Positions 25,058 to 32,747 of a stretch of DNA of 64,000 nt are shown here, one piece after another. The notes beneath the pieces are model-generated. The model saw only the letters and a program-made list of their open reading frames with translations. It had not been told where the DNA came from and did not search any database. The translations under genes were made by a program, and so were the position numbers. Source of the DNA: CAKRJP01 sp963634745 (GTDB lineage Bacteria; Bacillota; Clostridia; Lachnospirales; Lachnospiraceae); the NCBI GenBank assembly GCA_963634745.1, contig CAVHCX010000005.1, positions 57,561 to 121,560 of the forward strand, written 5' to 3'. Position 1 is the stretch's first letter; each line of letters opens with the position of its first letter.

Positions 25058-25275
25058 GCTGTGACATTGATAGCGTAGAAGCGTGAGGTTGCTACCTGAT
25101 TTGGTAGGTTTTCCGTGGAGCGAATGTCAAGTTAGGAAACTGGCGACAAGTCACTGTACGAAACTACTATAACGGCCACTGAGATGTGGCAACAACGTGT
25201 GAGTCGATGATGACACACACGGGAGAGTGTACAGTCACCACTTGTCGTACTGAAATGAAAAAGTACGAAAAGGAG
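25058..25275 (+). ncRNA. Structured 5' leader of the S10 operon (candidate autoregulatory RNA)
   Basis: Two multi-part folds are visible. The first is closed by TGACATT (25062-25068) with AATGTCA (25123-25129) and contains CTACC/GGTAG. The second is closed by CGACAAGT with ACTTGTCG (about 25143-25249), then CTGTAC/GTACAG, and contains GCCAC/GTGGC and CGTGTG/CACACG hairpins. Leaders of ribosomal operons often bind an encoded protein (L4 in E. coli S10). Which protein binds here is unknown. Confidence 0.65.
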
Positions 25276-25288
25276 GCGGCTATTTTTT

Positions 25289-25606
25289 ATGGCAAGTCAA
25301 GTAATGAGAATCACACTGAAGGCGTATGATCACCAGTTGGTGGATGCGTCCGCAAAGAAAATTGTTGAAACTGTAAAGAAAACTGGATCACAGGTGAGCG
25401 GACCTGTACCTCTTCCGACTAAGAAGGAAGTTGTTACAATCTTAAGAGCTGTTCATAAATATAAAGATTCCAGAGAGCAGTTCGAGCAGAGAACTCATAA
25501 GAGACTCATCGATATCATCACACCAACACAGAAGACTGTAGATGCACTCACAAGATTAGAGATGCCGGCAGGTGTATATATCGACATTAAGATGAAGAAT
25601 AAGTAA
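25289..25606 (+). CDS. rpsJ: 30S ribosomal protein S10
   Basis: S10 is a head protein of the 30S subunit and also NusE, a partner of NusB in antitermination. The 105-residue product shows IRITLKAYDHQLVD-like sequence (MRITLKAYDHQLVDASAKK), GPVPLPTKKEVVTILR and REQFEQRTHKRLIDI, all diagnostic. It is the first gene of the superoperon, downstream of a structured leader, with an AAGGAGG site. Confidence 0.98.
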   Translation: MASQVMRITLKAYDHQLVDASAKKIVETVKKTGSQVSGPVPLPTKKEVVTILRAVHKYKDSREQFEQRTHKRLIDIITPTQKTVDALTRLEMPAGVYIDIKMKNK

Positions 25607-25629
25607 GCAATTATTTGCTGACTATTCAA

Positions 25630-25695
25630 GCTCTACGGAGCGTAATATTAAGTAAATGCAGTATTCCTACATTTAGGATGAACGCCTAGGCGTTC
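25630..25695 (+). other. Two small inverted repeats in the rpsJ-rplC gap
   Basis: GCTC-TACG-GAGC at 25630-25641 is a hairpin with a UACG tetraloop. GAACGCCTAGGCGTTC at 25680-25695 is a perfect 16-base palindrome. They sit in the 116-base gap before rplC. Confidence 0.5.
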
Positions 25696-25722
25696 CGCTG
25701 TAAATCACAGGAGGTAAACATA

Positions 25723-26403
25723 ATGAAGAAAGCTATTTTGGCTACAAAAGTCGGAATGACTCAGATCTTCAACGAAGATGGAACACTGACACCTGTAACT
25801 GTTCTTCAGGCTGGACCATGTTATGTAACACAGGTTAAGACCGTAGAGAATGATGGTTACGAAGCTGTTCAGGTTGGATTCGTTGACAAGAAGGACAAGA
25901 TCATCAACAAGGATAAGAGCGGACAGAAAGAGATCGCTCATCGTCATGGTGTTACAAAGGCAGAACAGGGACATTTTGCTAAAGCCGGTGTAACAGGAAA
26001 AAGATTTGTAAGAGAGTTCAAGCTTGAGAATGCAAGCGAGTACACACTTGGTCAGGAGATCAAGGTTGATGTATTTGAGGCAGGCGAGAAGATCGATGCT
26101 ACAGCAATCTCGAAGGGTAAAGGATTCCAGGGTGCTATTAAGAGACACAATCAGCACAGAGGACCTATGACACACGGTTCTAAGTTCCATCGTCATCAGG
26201 GATCTAACGGTGCTGCTTCTGATCCAAGTAAGGTATTTAAAGGAAAGAAGATGCCTGGACACATGGGAAGCAAGAAGATCACAATTCAGAATCTTGAAGT
26301 TGTTCGCGTAGATGCAGAGAACAATCTTCTTCTGGTTAAGGGATCTGTACCGGGACCTAAGAAGTCTTTAGTTACTATTAAAGCAGCAGTTAAATCTAAT
26401 TAG
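25723..26403 (+). CDS. rplC: 50S ribosomal protein L3
   Basis: L3 is an early 50S assembly protein. The 226-residue product begins MKKAILATKVGMTQIFNEDG, has the GKGFQGAIKRH loop and the RGPMTHGSKFHR stretch that reaches the peptidyl transferase centre. It is slightly longer than the usual 205-210 residues because of a charged stretch in the first half (about residues 75-100). An AGGAGG site precedes the ATG. Confidence 0.98.
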   Translation: MKKAILATKVGMTQIFNEDGTLTPVTVLQAGPCYVTQVKTVENDGYEAVQVGFVDKKDKIINKDKSGQKEIAHRHGVTKAEQGHFAKAGVTGKRFVREFKLENASEYTLGQEIKVDVFEAGEKIDATAISKGKGFQGAIKRHNQHRGPMTHGSKFHRHQGSNGAASDPSKVFKGKKMPGHMGSKKITIQNLEVVRVDAENNLLLVKGSVPGPKKSLVTIKAAVKSN

Positions 26404-26432
26404 GCTTTGACGAAGGAAGGAGGACACTTAAG

Positions 26433-27053
26433 ATGGCAAACGTATCCGTTTATAATATCGAAGGTAATGAAGTTGGAACAATCGATTTAAGCGATGCGGT
26501 ATTTGGTGTTGAGGTAAATGAGCACTTAGTACACATGGCAGTTGTTAACCAGCTTGCAAATAAACGTCAGGGAACACAGAAAGCAAAGACTCGTTCCGAA
26601 GTATCTGGCGGAGGAAGAAAACCATGGAGACAGAAGGGAACAGGTCATGCAAGACAGGGTTCTACAAGAGCTCCACAGTGGACAGGCGGCGGAGTTGTAT
26701 TCGCACCGGTACCGAGAGATTATTCATTCAAGATGAATAAGAAAGAGAAGAGAGCAGCTCTTAAATCTGTTCTTACAGCAAAGGTTGAGGAGAAGAAGTT
26801 CATCGTAATCGATGAGATCAACTTCGACGAGATCAAAACTAAGAATTTCGCAAACATTCTTAAGAATTTAAATGTAGATAAAGCATTGGTTGTATTGGAA
26901 GATGGCAATAAGAATGCAGAGCTTTCTGCTAAGAATATTGCTGATGTAAAGACTGCAAAGACAAACACCATCAACGTATTTGATGTTCTGAAGTACAACA
27001 CAGTAATCGCAACAAAAGCAGCTGTTGCAAGTATTGAGGAGGTGTACGCATAA
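26433..27053 (+). CDS. rplD: 50S ribosomal protein L4
   Basis: L4 lines the exit tunnel of the 50S subunit and in some bacteria represses its own operon. The 206-residue protein contains the tunnel loop SEVSGGGRKPWRQKGTGHAR and TRAPQWTGGGVVFAP. Its stop overlaps the rplW ATG (TAATG). It could be the ligand of the leader upstream of rpsJ, by analogy with E. coli only. Confidence 0.98.
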   Translation: MANVSVYNIEGNEVGTIDLSDAVFGVEVNEHLVHMAVVNQLANKRQGTQKAKTRSEVSGGGRKPWRQKGTGHARQGSTRAPQWTGGGVVFAPVPRDYSFKMNKKEKRAALKSVLTAKVEEKKFIVIDEINFDEIKTKNFANILKNLNVDKALVVLEDGNKNAELSAKNIADVKTAKTNTINVFDVLKYNTVIATKAAVASIEEVYA

Positions 27054-27358
27054 TGGCTAATGTTCAATATTATGATGTAATCCTTAAACCGGTTGTTACT
27101 GAGAAGACTATGGAACTTATGGGAGATAAGAAGTATACATTTCTTGTACATCCTGAAGCAACAAAGTCTCAGGTAAAGGAAGCTGTTGAGAAGATGTTCG
27201 AAGGAACAAAGGTAGCAAGCGTTAATACTATGAACTGCGACGGAAAGAAGAAGAGAGTTCGCGGAACATACAAGTTTGGTACAACAGCTAAGACTAAGAA
27301 AGCTATCGTACAGTTGACAGAGGATAGCAAGGAAATCGAGATCTTCCAGGGTCTCTAG
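27053..27358 (+). CDS. rplW: 50S ribosomal protein L23
   Basis: L23 sits at the exit-tunnel mouth and docks trigger factor and SRP. The 101-residue product shows VILKPVVTEKTMELM, YTFLVHPEATKSQVKEAVEK and VRGTYKFGTTAKTKKAIVQL. The start overlaps the end of rplD. It is followed by an unusual 193-base gap with three repeated hairpins before rplB. Confidence 0.98.
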   Translation: MANVQYYDVILKPVVTEKTMELMGDKKYTFLVHPEATKSQVKEAVEKMFEGTKVASVNTMNCDGKKKRVRGTYKFGTTAKTKKAIVQLTEDSKEIEIFQGL

Positions 27359-27368
27359 GATTTGGAGG

Positions 27369-27497
27369 GCACTTGGCTCGTGAAGGACCTCGCTAAGTGC
27401 ACTGTGGAAACACCGCCGAGCACTAAGCTCGTGGAGGACCTCGCCAAGTGTCGGGGTGTGCTTTCGCACTAAGCTCGTGAAGGACCTCGCTAAGTGC
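27369..27497 (+). repeat. Three tandem hairpin-forming repeats between rplW and rplB
   Basis: Copies lie at 27369-27400, 27420-27450 and 27466-27497. Each has a GCACT(T/A)(G/A)GC left arm, a TCGTG(A/G)AGGACCTC core and a GC(T/C)AAGTG(C) right arm, so each can fold into a hairpin. They are separated by 15-20 unrelated bases. Confidence 0.85.
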
Positions 27498-27551
27498 TCA
27501 ATGCATACGGATTGAAACCGTGATAATAAACGATTTGAAAGGAGATATACC

Positions 27552-28394
27552 ATGGGAATTAAGACATATAACCCATATACGCCTTCCAGAAGACAGATGA
27601 CTGGTTCTGATTTTGCAGAAATCACTAAGACAACTCCAGAGAAGTCTTTGTTAGCTCCAAAGAGCAGACAGGCAGGACGTAATAACCAAGGTAAGATTAC
27701 AGTTAGACACCGCGGAGGCGGAGCTAAGAAGAAATATAGAATTGTTGATTTTAAGAGAAGAAAAGACGGAATTGCTGCTACAGTAATCGGTATCGAGTAC
27801 GATCCAAACAGAACAGCAAATATCGCTCTTATCTGCTATGAAGATGGACAGAAGGCTTACATCCTTGCACCACAGGGATTGACTGACGGAATGAAGGTTA
27901 TGAATGGACCGGATGCCGAGGTTAGAGTTGGTAACTGTTTGCCACTTTCACAGATTCCGGTTGGTACACAGGTACACAACATTGAGCTTCACCCAGGAAA
28001 GGGCGGACAGATGGTTCGTTCCGCTGGTAACAGCGCTCAGTTAATGGCTAAAGAAGGAAAGTATGCAACACTTCGTCTTCCTTCAGGAGAAATGAGAATG
28101 GTTCCGATCGAGTGCAGAGCATCTATCGGAGTTGTTGGAAATGGTGATCACAACCTGATCAACATCGGTAAAGCAGGACGTAAACGTCACATGGGAATCA
28201 GACCTACAGTTCGTGGTTCTGTAATGAACCCGAATGACCATCCGCACGGTGGTGGTGAAGGTAAGACAGGAATCGGTCGTCCGGGTCCGTCAACACCTTG
28301 GGGTAAACCAGCACTGGGTCTTAAGACTCGTAAGAAGAACAAGTCTTCTAACAAGCTGATTGTAAGAAGAAGAGATGGTAAAGCGATTAAATAA
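27552..28394 (+). CDS. rplB: 50S ribosomal protein L2
   Basis: L2 is needed for subunit joining and lies near the peptidyl transferase centre. The 280-residue protein has the N-terminal GIKTYNPYTPSRRQMT, RHRGGGAKKKYRIVDF and the C-terminal MNPNDHPHGGGEGKTGIGR loop with its conserved histidine. Length is normal. The gene follows the repeat region and has an AAAGGAG site. Confidence 0.98.
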   Translation: MGIKTYNPYTPSRRQMTGSDFAEITKTTPEKSLLAPKSRQAGRNNQGKITVRHRGGGAKKKYRIVDFKRRKDGIAATVIGIEYDPNRTANIALICYEDGQKAYILAPQGLTDGMKVMNGPDAEVRVGNCLPLSQIPVGTQVHNIELHPGKGGQMVRSAGNSAQLMAKEGKYATLRLPSGEMRMVPIECRASIGVVGNGDHNLINIGKAGRKRHMGIRPTVRGSVMNPNDHPHGGGEGKTGIGRPGPSTPWGKPALGLKTRKKNKSSNKLIVRRRDGKAIK

Positions 28395-28417
28395 TTAATT
28401 CGAGGAGGTTAGAACCT

Positions 28418-28699
28418 ATGGCACGTTCAGTAAAAAAAGGACCATTTGCAGACGCAAGCCTGCTTAAGAAGGTAGACGCAATGAACGCAGCAGGAGACAA
28501 GTCTGTAATCAAGACATGGTCTCGCCGTTCAACAATCTTCCCAAGCATGATCGGACATACAATTGCAGTTCATGACGGAAGAAGACATGTACCTGTATAT
28601 GTAACAGATGATATGGTAGGACACAAGCTTGGTGAGTTCGTAGCTACCAGAACATATAGAGGACACGGAAAAGACGAGAAGAAATCAAGAGTTAGATAA
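28418..28699 (+). CDS. rpsS: 30S ribosomal protein S19
   Basis: S19 is a head protein of the 30S subunit that contacts S13. The 93-residue product begins MARSVKKGPFADASLLKKV and contains WSRRSTIFPSMIGHTIAVHD and GHKLGEFVATRTYRGH, typical of the family. It lies 23 bases after rplB with a GAGGAGG site. Confidence 0.98.
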   Translation: MARSVKKGPFADASLLKKVDAMNAAGDKSVIKTWSRRSTIFPSMIGHTIAVHDGRRHVPVYVTDDMVGHKLGEFVATRTYRGHGKDEKKSRVR

Positions 28700-28725
28700 A
28701 TATACTGTGAAAGGAGGGTTCATCC

Positions 28726-29112
28726 ATGGCTAAAGGACATAGATCCCAAATCAAGAGAGAGAGAAACGCGAACAAAGATACAAGACCTTCAGCTAAGTTA
28801 TCTTATGCTAGAGTTTCTGTTCAGAAAGCATGCTATGTATTGGACGCTATCAGAGGTAAAGATGTAACAACAGCACTTGGAATTTTAAGTTATAATCCAA
28901 GATATGCTTCAAGTATTATAAAGAAGTTATTAGAGTCAGCAATTGCAAATGCTGAAAACAACAACGGTATGAGCGCCGAGAACCTTTATATTGCAGAGGC
29001 TTATGCAAATAAGGGACCAACAATGAAAAGAATCAGACCAAGAGCACAGGGTAGAGCTTACAGAATCGAGAAGAGAATGAGCCACATCACATTAGTGCTT
29101 GACGAAAGATAA
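28726..29112 (+). CDS. rplV: 50S ribosomal protein L22
   Basis: L22 has a beta-hairpin lining the exit tunnel. The 128-residue product shows SYARVSVQKACYVLDAIRGK, LLESAIANAENN and RIRPRAQGRAYRIEKRMSHI, the hairpin tip. An AAGGAGGG site precedes the ATG, and rpsC follows after 11 bases. Confidence 0.98.
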   Translation: MAKGHRSQIKRERNANKDTRPSAKLSYARVSVQKACYVLDAIRGKDVTTALGILSYNPRYASSIIKKLLESAIANAENNNGMSAENLYIAEAYANKGPTMKRIRPRAQGRAYRIEKRMSHITLVLDER

Positions 29113-29123
29113 GGAGGACAATC

Positions 29124-29777
29124 ATGGGACAGAAAGTTAATCCTCATGGCTTAAGAGTCGGCGTTATCAAAGACTGGGATTCCAAATGGTATGCAGAGAA
29201 GGATTTCGCAGATTGCTTAGTAGAAGATCATGAAATCAGAACATATCTCAAGAAGAGATTATACAGTGCTGGCGTTTCCAGAATGGAAATCGAGAGAGCA
29301 TCTGATAGAGTTAAGATTACTATTTATACAGCAAAACCTGGTGTCGTTATCGGTAAGGGTGGAGCAGAGATCGAGAAAGTAAAAGGCGAGTTAAAGCAGT
29401 TTACTGACAAGAAGTTGATCGTTGATATCAAGGAAGTTAAAAGACCGGATAAGGATGCTCAGTTAGTAGCAGAGAATATCGCAGCTCAGCTTGAGAACCG
29501 TATTTCATTCAGACGTGCTATGAAATCTTGCATGTCAAGAACAATGAAGTCCGGAGCACTTGGAATCAAGACTTCAGTATCAGGAAGACTTGGTGGAGCT
29601 GATATGGCTCGTACAGAGTTCTACAGTGAGGGAACAATTCCTCTTCAGACATTGAGAGCAGATATTGATTACGGATTCGCTGAGGCAGACACAACTTACG
29701 GAAAAGTTGGTGTTAAAGTATGGATTTACAAAGGCGAAGTTCTTCCGGGAAAGACAACTAAGGAAGGAGATAAATAA
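29124..29777 (+). CDS. rpsC: 30S ribosomal protein S3
   Basis: S3 forms the mRNA entry site of the 30S subunit. The 217-residue product begins MGQKVNPHGLRVGVIKDWDS, has the KH-domain loop PGVVIGKGGAEIEKVK and the C-terminal GRLGGADMARTEFYSEG block. Spacing to rplP is 3 bases, suggesting coupled translation. Confidence 0.98.
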   Translation: MGQKVNPHGLRVGVIKDWDSKWYAEKDFADCLVEDHEIRTYLKKRLYSAGVSRMEIERASDRVKITIYTAKPGVVIGKGGAEIEKVKGELKQFTDKKLIVDIKEVKRPDKDAQLVAENIAAQLENRISFRRAMKSCMSRTMKSGALGIKTSVSGRLGGADMARTEFYSEGTIPLQTLRADIDYGFAEADTTYGKVGVKVWIYKGEVLPGKTTKEGDK

Positions 29778-29780
29778 GTC

Positions 29781-30218
29781 ATGTTAATGCCAAAAAGAGT
29801 TAAACATCGTAAACAGTTCCGCGGTACTATGAAGGGAAAAGCACTTCGCGGAAATAAGATTACATATGGTGAGTACGGTATTGTTGCTACAGAGCCATGC
29901 TGGATTCGTTCCAATCAGATCGAGGCTGCCCGTATTGCTATGACACGTTATATCAAGCGTGGTGGTAAAGTTTGGATTAAGATTTTCCCAAATAAGCCTG
30001 TAACCCACAAGCCATTGGAAGTTCGAATGGGTAAAGGTAAAGGTAACTTAGAGTACTGGGTAGCAGTTGTTAAGCCGGGACGCGTTATGTTCGAGCTGGC
30101 CGGAGTTCCGGAGGAAGTTGCAAGAGAGGCATTACGTTTGGCTATGCATAAGTTACCATGTAAATGTAAGATCGTATCTCGTGCAGACTTAGAAGGCGGT
30201 GATAACAGTGAAAATTAA
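29781..30218 (+). CDS. rplP: 50S ribosomal protein L16
   Basis: L16 organises the A-site region of the 50S subunit. The 145-residue product begins MLMPKRVKHRKQFRGTMKG and contains WIKIFPNKPVTHKPLEVRMG and GKGNLEYWVAVVKPGR. Two in-frame ATGs lie two codons apart (MLM); either could be the start. Its end overlaps rpmC. Confidence 0.98.
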   Translation: MLMPKRVKHRKQFRGTMKGKALRGNKITYGEYGIVATEPCWIRSNQIEAARIAMTRYIKRGGKVWIKIFPNKPVTHKPLEVRMGKGKGNLEYWVAVVKPGRVMFELAGVPEEVAREALRLAMHKLPCKCKIVSRADLEGGDNSEN

Positions 30219-30411
30219 TGCATTTGTAGAAGATTTAAAGACAAAATCAGCTGCAGAGCTGAACGAAGAATTAGTAGCTGCTAAAAAGGAACTCTTTAAT
30301 TTGAGATTCCAGAACGCAACAAATCAGTTAGATAACACAAGCAGAATTAAAGAAGTAAGAAGAAATATTGCCAGAATTCAGACAGTAATCACTGAAAAGG
30401 CAGCTCAGTAG
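30208..30411 (+). CDS. rpmC: 50S ribosomal protein L29
   Basis: L29 is a two-helix protein near the tunnel exit. I use GTG 30208, giving MKINAFVEDLKTKSAAELNE and 67 residues, the usual L29 start; a GTG three codons earlier would add MITV-type residues. ELFNLRFQNATNQLDNTSRI is diagnostic. It overlaps the last codons of rplP. Confidence 0.95.
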   Translation: MKINAFVEDLKTKSAAELNEELVAAKKELFNLRFQNATNQLDNTSRIKEVRRNIARIQTVITEKAAQ

Positions 30412-30437
30412 GAATCCGAAGAAAGGAGTTACGGACT

Positions 30438-30692
30438 GTGGAAAGAAATCTTAGAAAAACACGTGTTGGTAAGGTTATCAGCAATAAAATGGACAAGACC
30501 ATAGTTGTTGCAGTAGAGAATCATGTAAAGCATCCTCTTTACAACAAGATCGTGAAGAGAACATACAAGTTGAAAGCACATGATGAAGCAAATGAGTGCA
30601 ACATTGGTGATAAAGTAAAAGTTATGGAGACAAGACCTTTATCTAAGGACAAGAGATGGAGACTTGTTGAGATTATGGAGAAAGCGAAATAG
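30438..30692 (+). CDS. rpsQ: 30S ribosomal protein S17
   Basis: S17 is a primary binder of the 5' domain of 16S rRNA. The 84-residue product starts at GTG 30438 and shows RKTRVGKVISNKMDKTIVVA, VKHPLYNKIVKRTYKLKAHD and ETRPLSKDKRWRL, matching the family throughout. AAAGGAG precedes the start. Confidence 0.98.
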   Translation: MERNLRKTRVGKVISNKMDKTIVVAVENHVKHPLYNKIVKRTYKLKAHDEANECNIGDKVKVMETRPLSKDKRWRLVEIMEKAK

Positions 30693-30711
30693 TATAAGGA
30701 GGGAAACCTGC

Positions 30712-31080
30712 ATGATACAGCAAGAAAGTAGACTGAAAGTAGCAGACAATACAGGTGCGAAAGAGTTACTGTGTATCCGTGTTCTTGGTGGATCAACCAG
30801 AAGATATGCAGCAATCGGTGATGTAATCGTTGCGACTGTTAAAGATGCAACACCAGGCGGCGTTGTTAAAAAAGGTGACGTTGTAAAGGCTGTAGTTGTT
30901 CGTACTGTAAACAGTACTCGTCGTAAAGATGGTTCTTACATCCGTTTCGATGAAAATGCTGCTGTTATTATAAAAGACGATAAGACACCAAGAGGAACCC
31001 GTATCTTTGGACCAGTAGCGAGAGAGCTTCGTGATAAGCAGTTCATGAGAATTGTTTCTCTGGCTCCGGAAGTGCTGTAG
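30712..31080 (+). CDS. rplN: 50S ribosomal protein L14
   Basis: L14 contributes to an intersubunit bridge. The ATG at 30712 follows AAGGAGGG and gives the normal 122 residues (MIQQESRLKVADNTGAKELL), whereas earlier in-frame starts run into rpsQ. VVVRTVNSTRRKDGSYIRFD and GTRIFGPVARELRDK complete the family pattern. Confidence 0.98.
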   Translation: MIQQESRLKVADNTGAKELLCIRVLGGSTRRYAAIGDVIVATVKDATPGGVVKKGDVVKAVVVRTVNSTRRKDGSYIRFDENAAVIIKDDKTPRGTRIFGPVARELRDKQFMRIVSLAPEVL

Positions 31081-31092
31081 GAGGAATTTGAG

Positions 31093-31404
31093 ATGTCAAT
31101 GTTAAAGATTAAAAAGGGTGATACTGTTAAGGTTATCGCCGGTAAAGATAAAGACAAAGAGGGCAAGGTTATTGCCGTTAACCCAAAAGAGGGTAAGGTT
31201 ATCGTTGAAGGTGTAAACATGATGACAAAGCATACAAAACCAAGTATGGCTAATCAGAATGGTGGCATCATTCATCAGGAAGGACCAATCGATGTCTCTA
31301 ACGTAATGTATGTACACAAAGGACAGGCTACCAGAGTGGGCATCAAGGTAGACGGAGACAAGAAAGTACGTTTCGCTAAGAAGACTGGCGAAGTGATTGA
31401 TTAA
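31093..31404 (+). CDS. rplX: 50S ribosomal protein L24
   Basis: L24 initiates 50S assembly. The 103-residue product has the KOW motif KKGDTVKVIAGKDKDKEGKV and EGVNMMTKHTKPS, with IDVSNVMYVHKG after it. Gap to rplN is 12 bases and to rplE 23 bases. Confidence 0.97.
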   Translation: MSMLKIKKGDTVKVIAGKDKDKEGKVIAVNPKEGKVIVEGVNMMTKHTKPSMANQNGGIIHQEGPIDVSNVMYVHKGQATRVGIKVDGDKKVRFAKKTGEVID

Positions 31405-31427
31405 TTTGAGGAAGGAGGTCCAAAGCT

Positions 31428-31967
31428 TTGAGTAGACTGAAAGAACAGTACCAGAACGAGATCGTTAAAGCAATGGTCGAGAAATTTGGTTATAAAAATA
31501 TTATGGAAGTACCTAAGCTTGACAAAATCGTTGTCAACATGGGTGTTGGTGAAGCAAAGGATAACGCTAAGCTGTTAGACGCTGCAATCGCTGATATGGA
31601 AAAAATTACAGGACAGAAAGCCGTAGTTTGTAGAGCAAAGAAGTCAGTTGCTAACTTCAAGTTAAGAGAAGGAATGGCAATCGGATGCAAGGTTACATTA
31701 AGAGGAGAGAAGATGTATGAGTTCGCTGATCGTCTGATCAACCTTGCTTTGCCTCGTGTACGTGACTTTAGAGGTGTTAATCCTAATGCCTTCGACGGAA
31801 GAGGAAACTACGCTCTTGGTATTAAAGAGCAGATCATCTTCCCGGAGATCGAGTATGATAAGATCGACAAGGTAAGAGGTATGGACATTATCTTTGTAAC
31901 AACTGCTAAGACAGATGAAGAGGCAAGAGAGCTGCTTACACAGTTCAACATGCCATTTGCTAAGTAG
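31428..31967 (+). CDS. rplE: 50S ribosomal protein L5
   Basis: L5 binds 5S rRNA and contacts the P-site tRNA. It starts with TTG at 31428 after GGAGG. The 179-residue product shows LDKIVVNMGVGEAKDNAKLL, TGQKAVVCRAKKSVANFKLR and RDFRGVNPNAFDGRGNYALG, all diagnostic. Confidence 0.98.
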   Translation: MSRLKEQYQNEIVKAMVEKFGYKNIMEVPKLDKIVVNMGVGEAKDNAKLLDAAIADMEKITGQKAVVCRAKKSVANFKLREGMAIGCKVTLRGEKMYEFADRLINLALPRVRDFRGVNPNAFDGRGNYALGIKEQIIFPEIEYDKIDKVRGMDIIFVTTAKTDEEARELLTQFNMPFAK

Positions 31968-31977
31968 GAGGTAAATT

Positions 31978-32163
31978 ATGGCTAAGACATCAATGAAAGT
32001 AAAACAGCAGCGTAAAGCTAAGTTCTCTACTCAAGAGTACAGCCGTTGCAGAATTTGTGGTCGTCCTCATTCATATTTGAGAAAATATGGTATTTGCCGT
32101 GTTTGCTTCCGTGAACTGGCATACAAAGGACAGATCCCAGGAGTAAAGAAAGCAAGCTGGTAG
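31978..32163 (+). CDS. rpsN: 30S ribosomal protein S14, zinc-binding type
   Basis: This 61-residue S14 is the short zinc form (type Z). It has a four-Cys site, C-x2-C in RCRICGRPH and C-x2-C in GICRVCFRE. AGGAGG precedes the ATG, 10 bases after rplE. A 98-base structured gap follows before rpsH. Confidence 0.97.
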   Translation: MAKTSMKVKQQRKAKFSTQEYSRCRICGRPHSYLRKYGICRVCFRELAYKGQIPGVKKASW

Positions 32164-32220
32164 GCACTGAACACTTGGCGAGGCCAAGCGTATAGCGCGG
32201 GCCAAGCCTAGTGAGAGCCG
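32163..32220 (+). other. Hairpin-rich gap between rpsN and rpsH
   Basis: CTTGGC at 32174-32179 pairs with GCCAAG at 32183-32188 around a GAG loop, and outer GGCACT/AGTG segments could close a larger fold. The ACTTGGC core resembles the left arm of the first rplW-rplB repeat. Confidence 0.5.
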
Positions 32221-32261
32221 AATGATAAATAGAATCTCATCAAAAGAGGAGGAAACAATTC

Positions 32262-32663
32262 ATGACAATGAGTGATCCAATTGCAGATATGCTTACAAGA
32301 ATCCGTAATGCAAATACTGCTAAACATGATACAGTAGATGTACCATCATCAAAGATGAAACTTGCAATTGCCAACATTCTGTTAGATGAAGGATATATTG
32401 AGAAGTACGATCTTGAAGAGGATGGAGTATTTAAAACTCTTCACATCACATTAAAATATGGTGCAGACAAGAACGAAAAAGTTATTACAGGTCTTAAGAG
32501 AATCTCTAAGCCAGGTCTTCGTGTATATGCAGCAAGCAACGAAGTACCAAGCGTTTTAGGTGGACTTGGAACTGCTATTCTCTCTACAAACAAGGGAGTA
32601 ATCACTGACAAAGAAGCTAGAAAGCTCGGCGTTGGTGGAGAAGTTCTCTGCTATATTTGGTAG
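32262..32663 (+). CDS. rpsH: 30S ribosomal protein S8
   Basis: S8 binds the central domain of 16S rRNA and in E. coli represses the spc operon. The 133-residue product begins MTMSDPIADMLTRIRNAN and ends GVGGEVLCYIW, with KRISKPGLRVYA and VLGGLGTAILSTNKGVITD. AGAGGAGG precedes the ATG. Confidence 0.98.
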   Translation: MTMSDPIADMLTRIRNANTAKHDTVDVPSSKMKLAIANILLDEGYIEKYDLEEDGVFKTLHITLKYGADKNEKVITGLKRISKPGLRVYAASNEVPSVLGGLGTAILSTNKGVITDKEARKLGVGGEVLCYIW

Positions 32664-32725
32664 GCACTGTAAGTGCAAAAAAGCAACTGAAAACAGAATG
32701 GGCGATAAGACCCATTCCGAAAATT
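32664..32725 (+). other. Two hairpins between rpsH and rplF
   Basis: GCACT-GTA-AGTGC lies directly after the rpsH stop, and GAATGGG/CCCATTC forms a second hairpin at about 32696-32718. Both are short and lack a U-run, so they are unlikely to be full terminators. Confidence 0.5.
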
Positions 32726-32747
32726 TAAGTTTTAGGAGGAAATGGAT

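Noticed and set aside
27369..27497. The rplW-rplB repeats as a CRISPR array
   Set aside because: Only three copies with unequal short spacers, self-complementary through the whole unit, and no cas genes; the place inside a ribosomal operon also argues against it.
26720..27625. A 301-codon open frame on the minus strand across rplD, rplW and rplB
   Set aside because: It runs antisense to three certain ribosomal genes, has no supporting ribosome site, and its repeated peptides only mirror the tandem DNA repeats.
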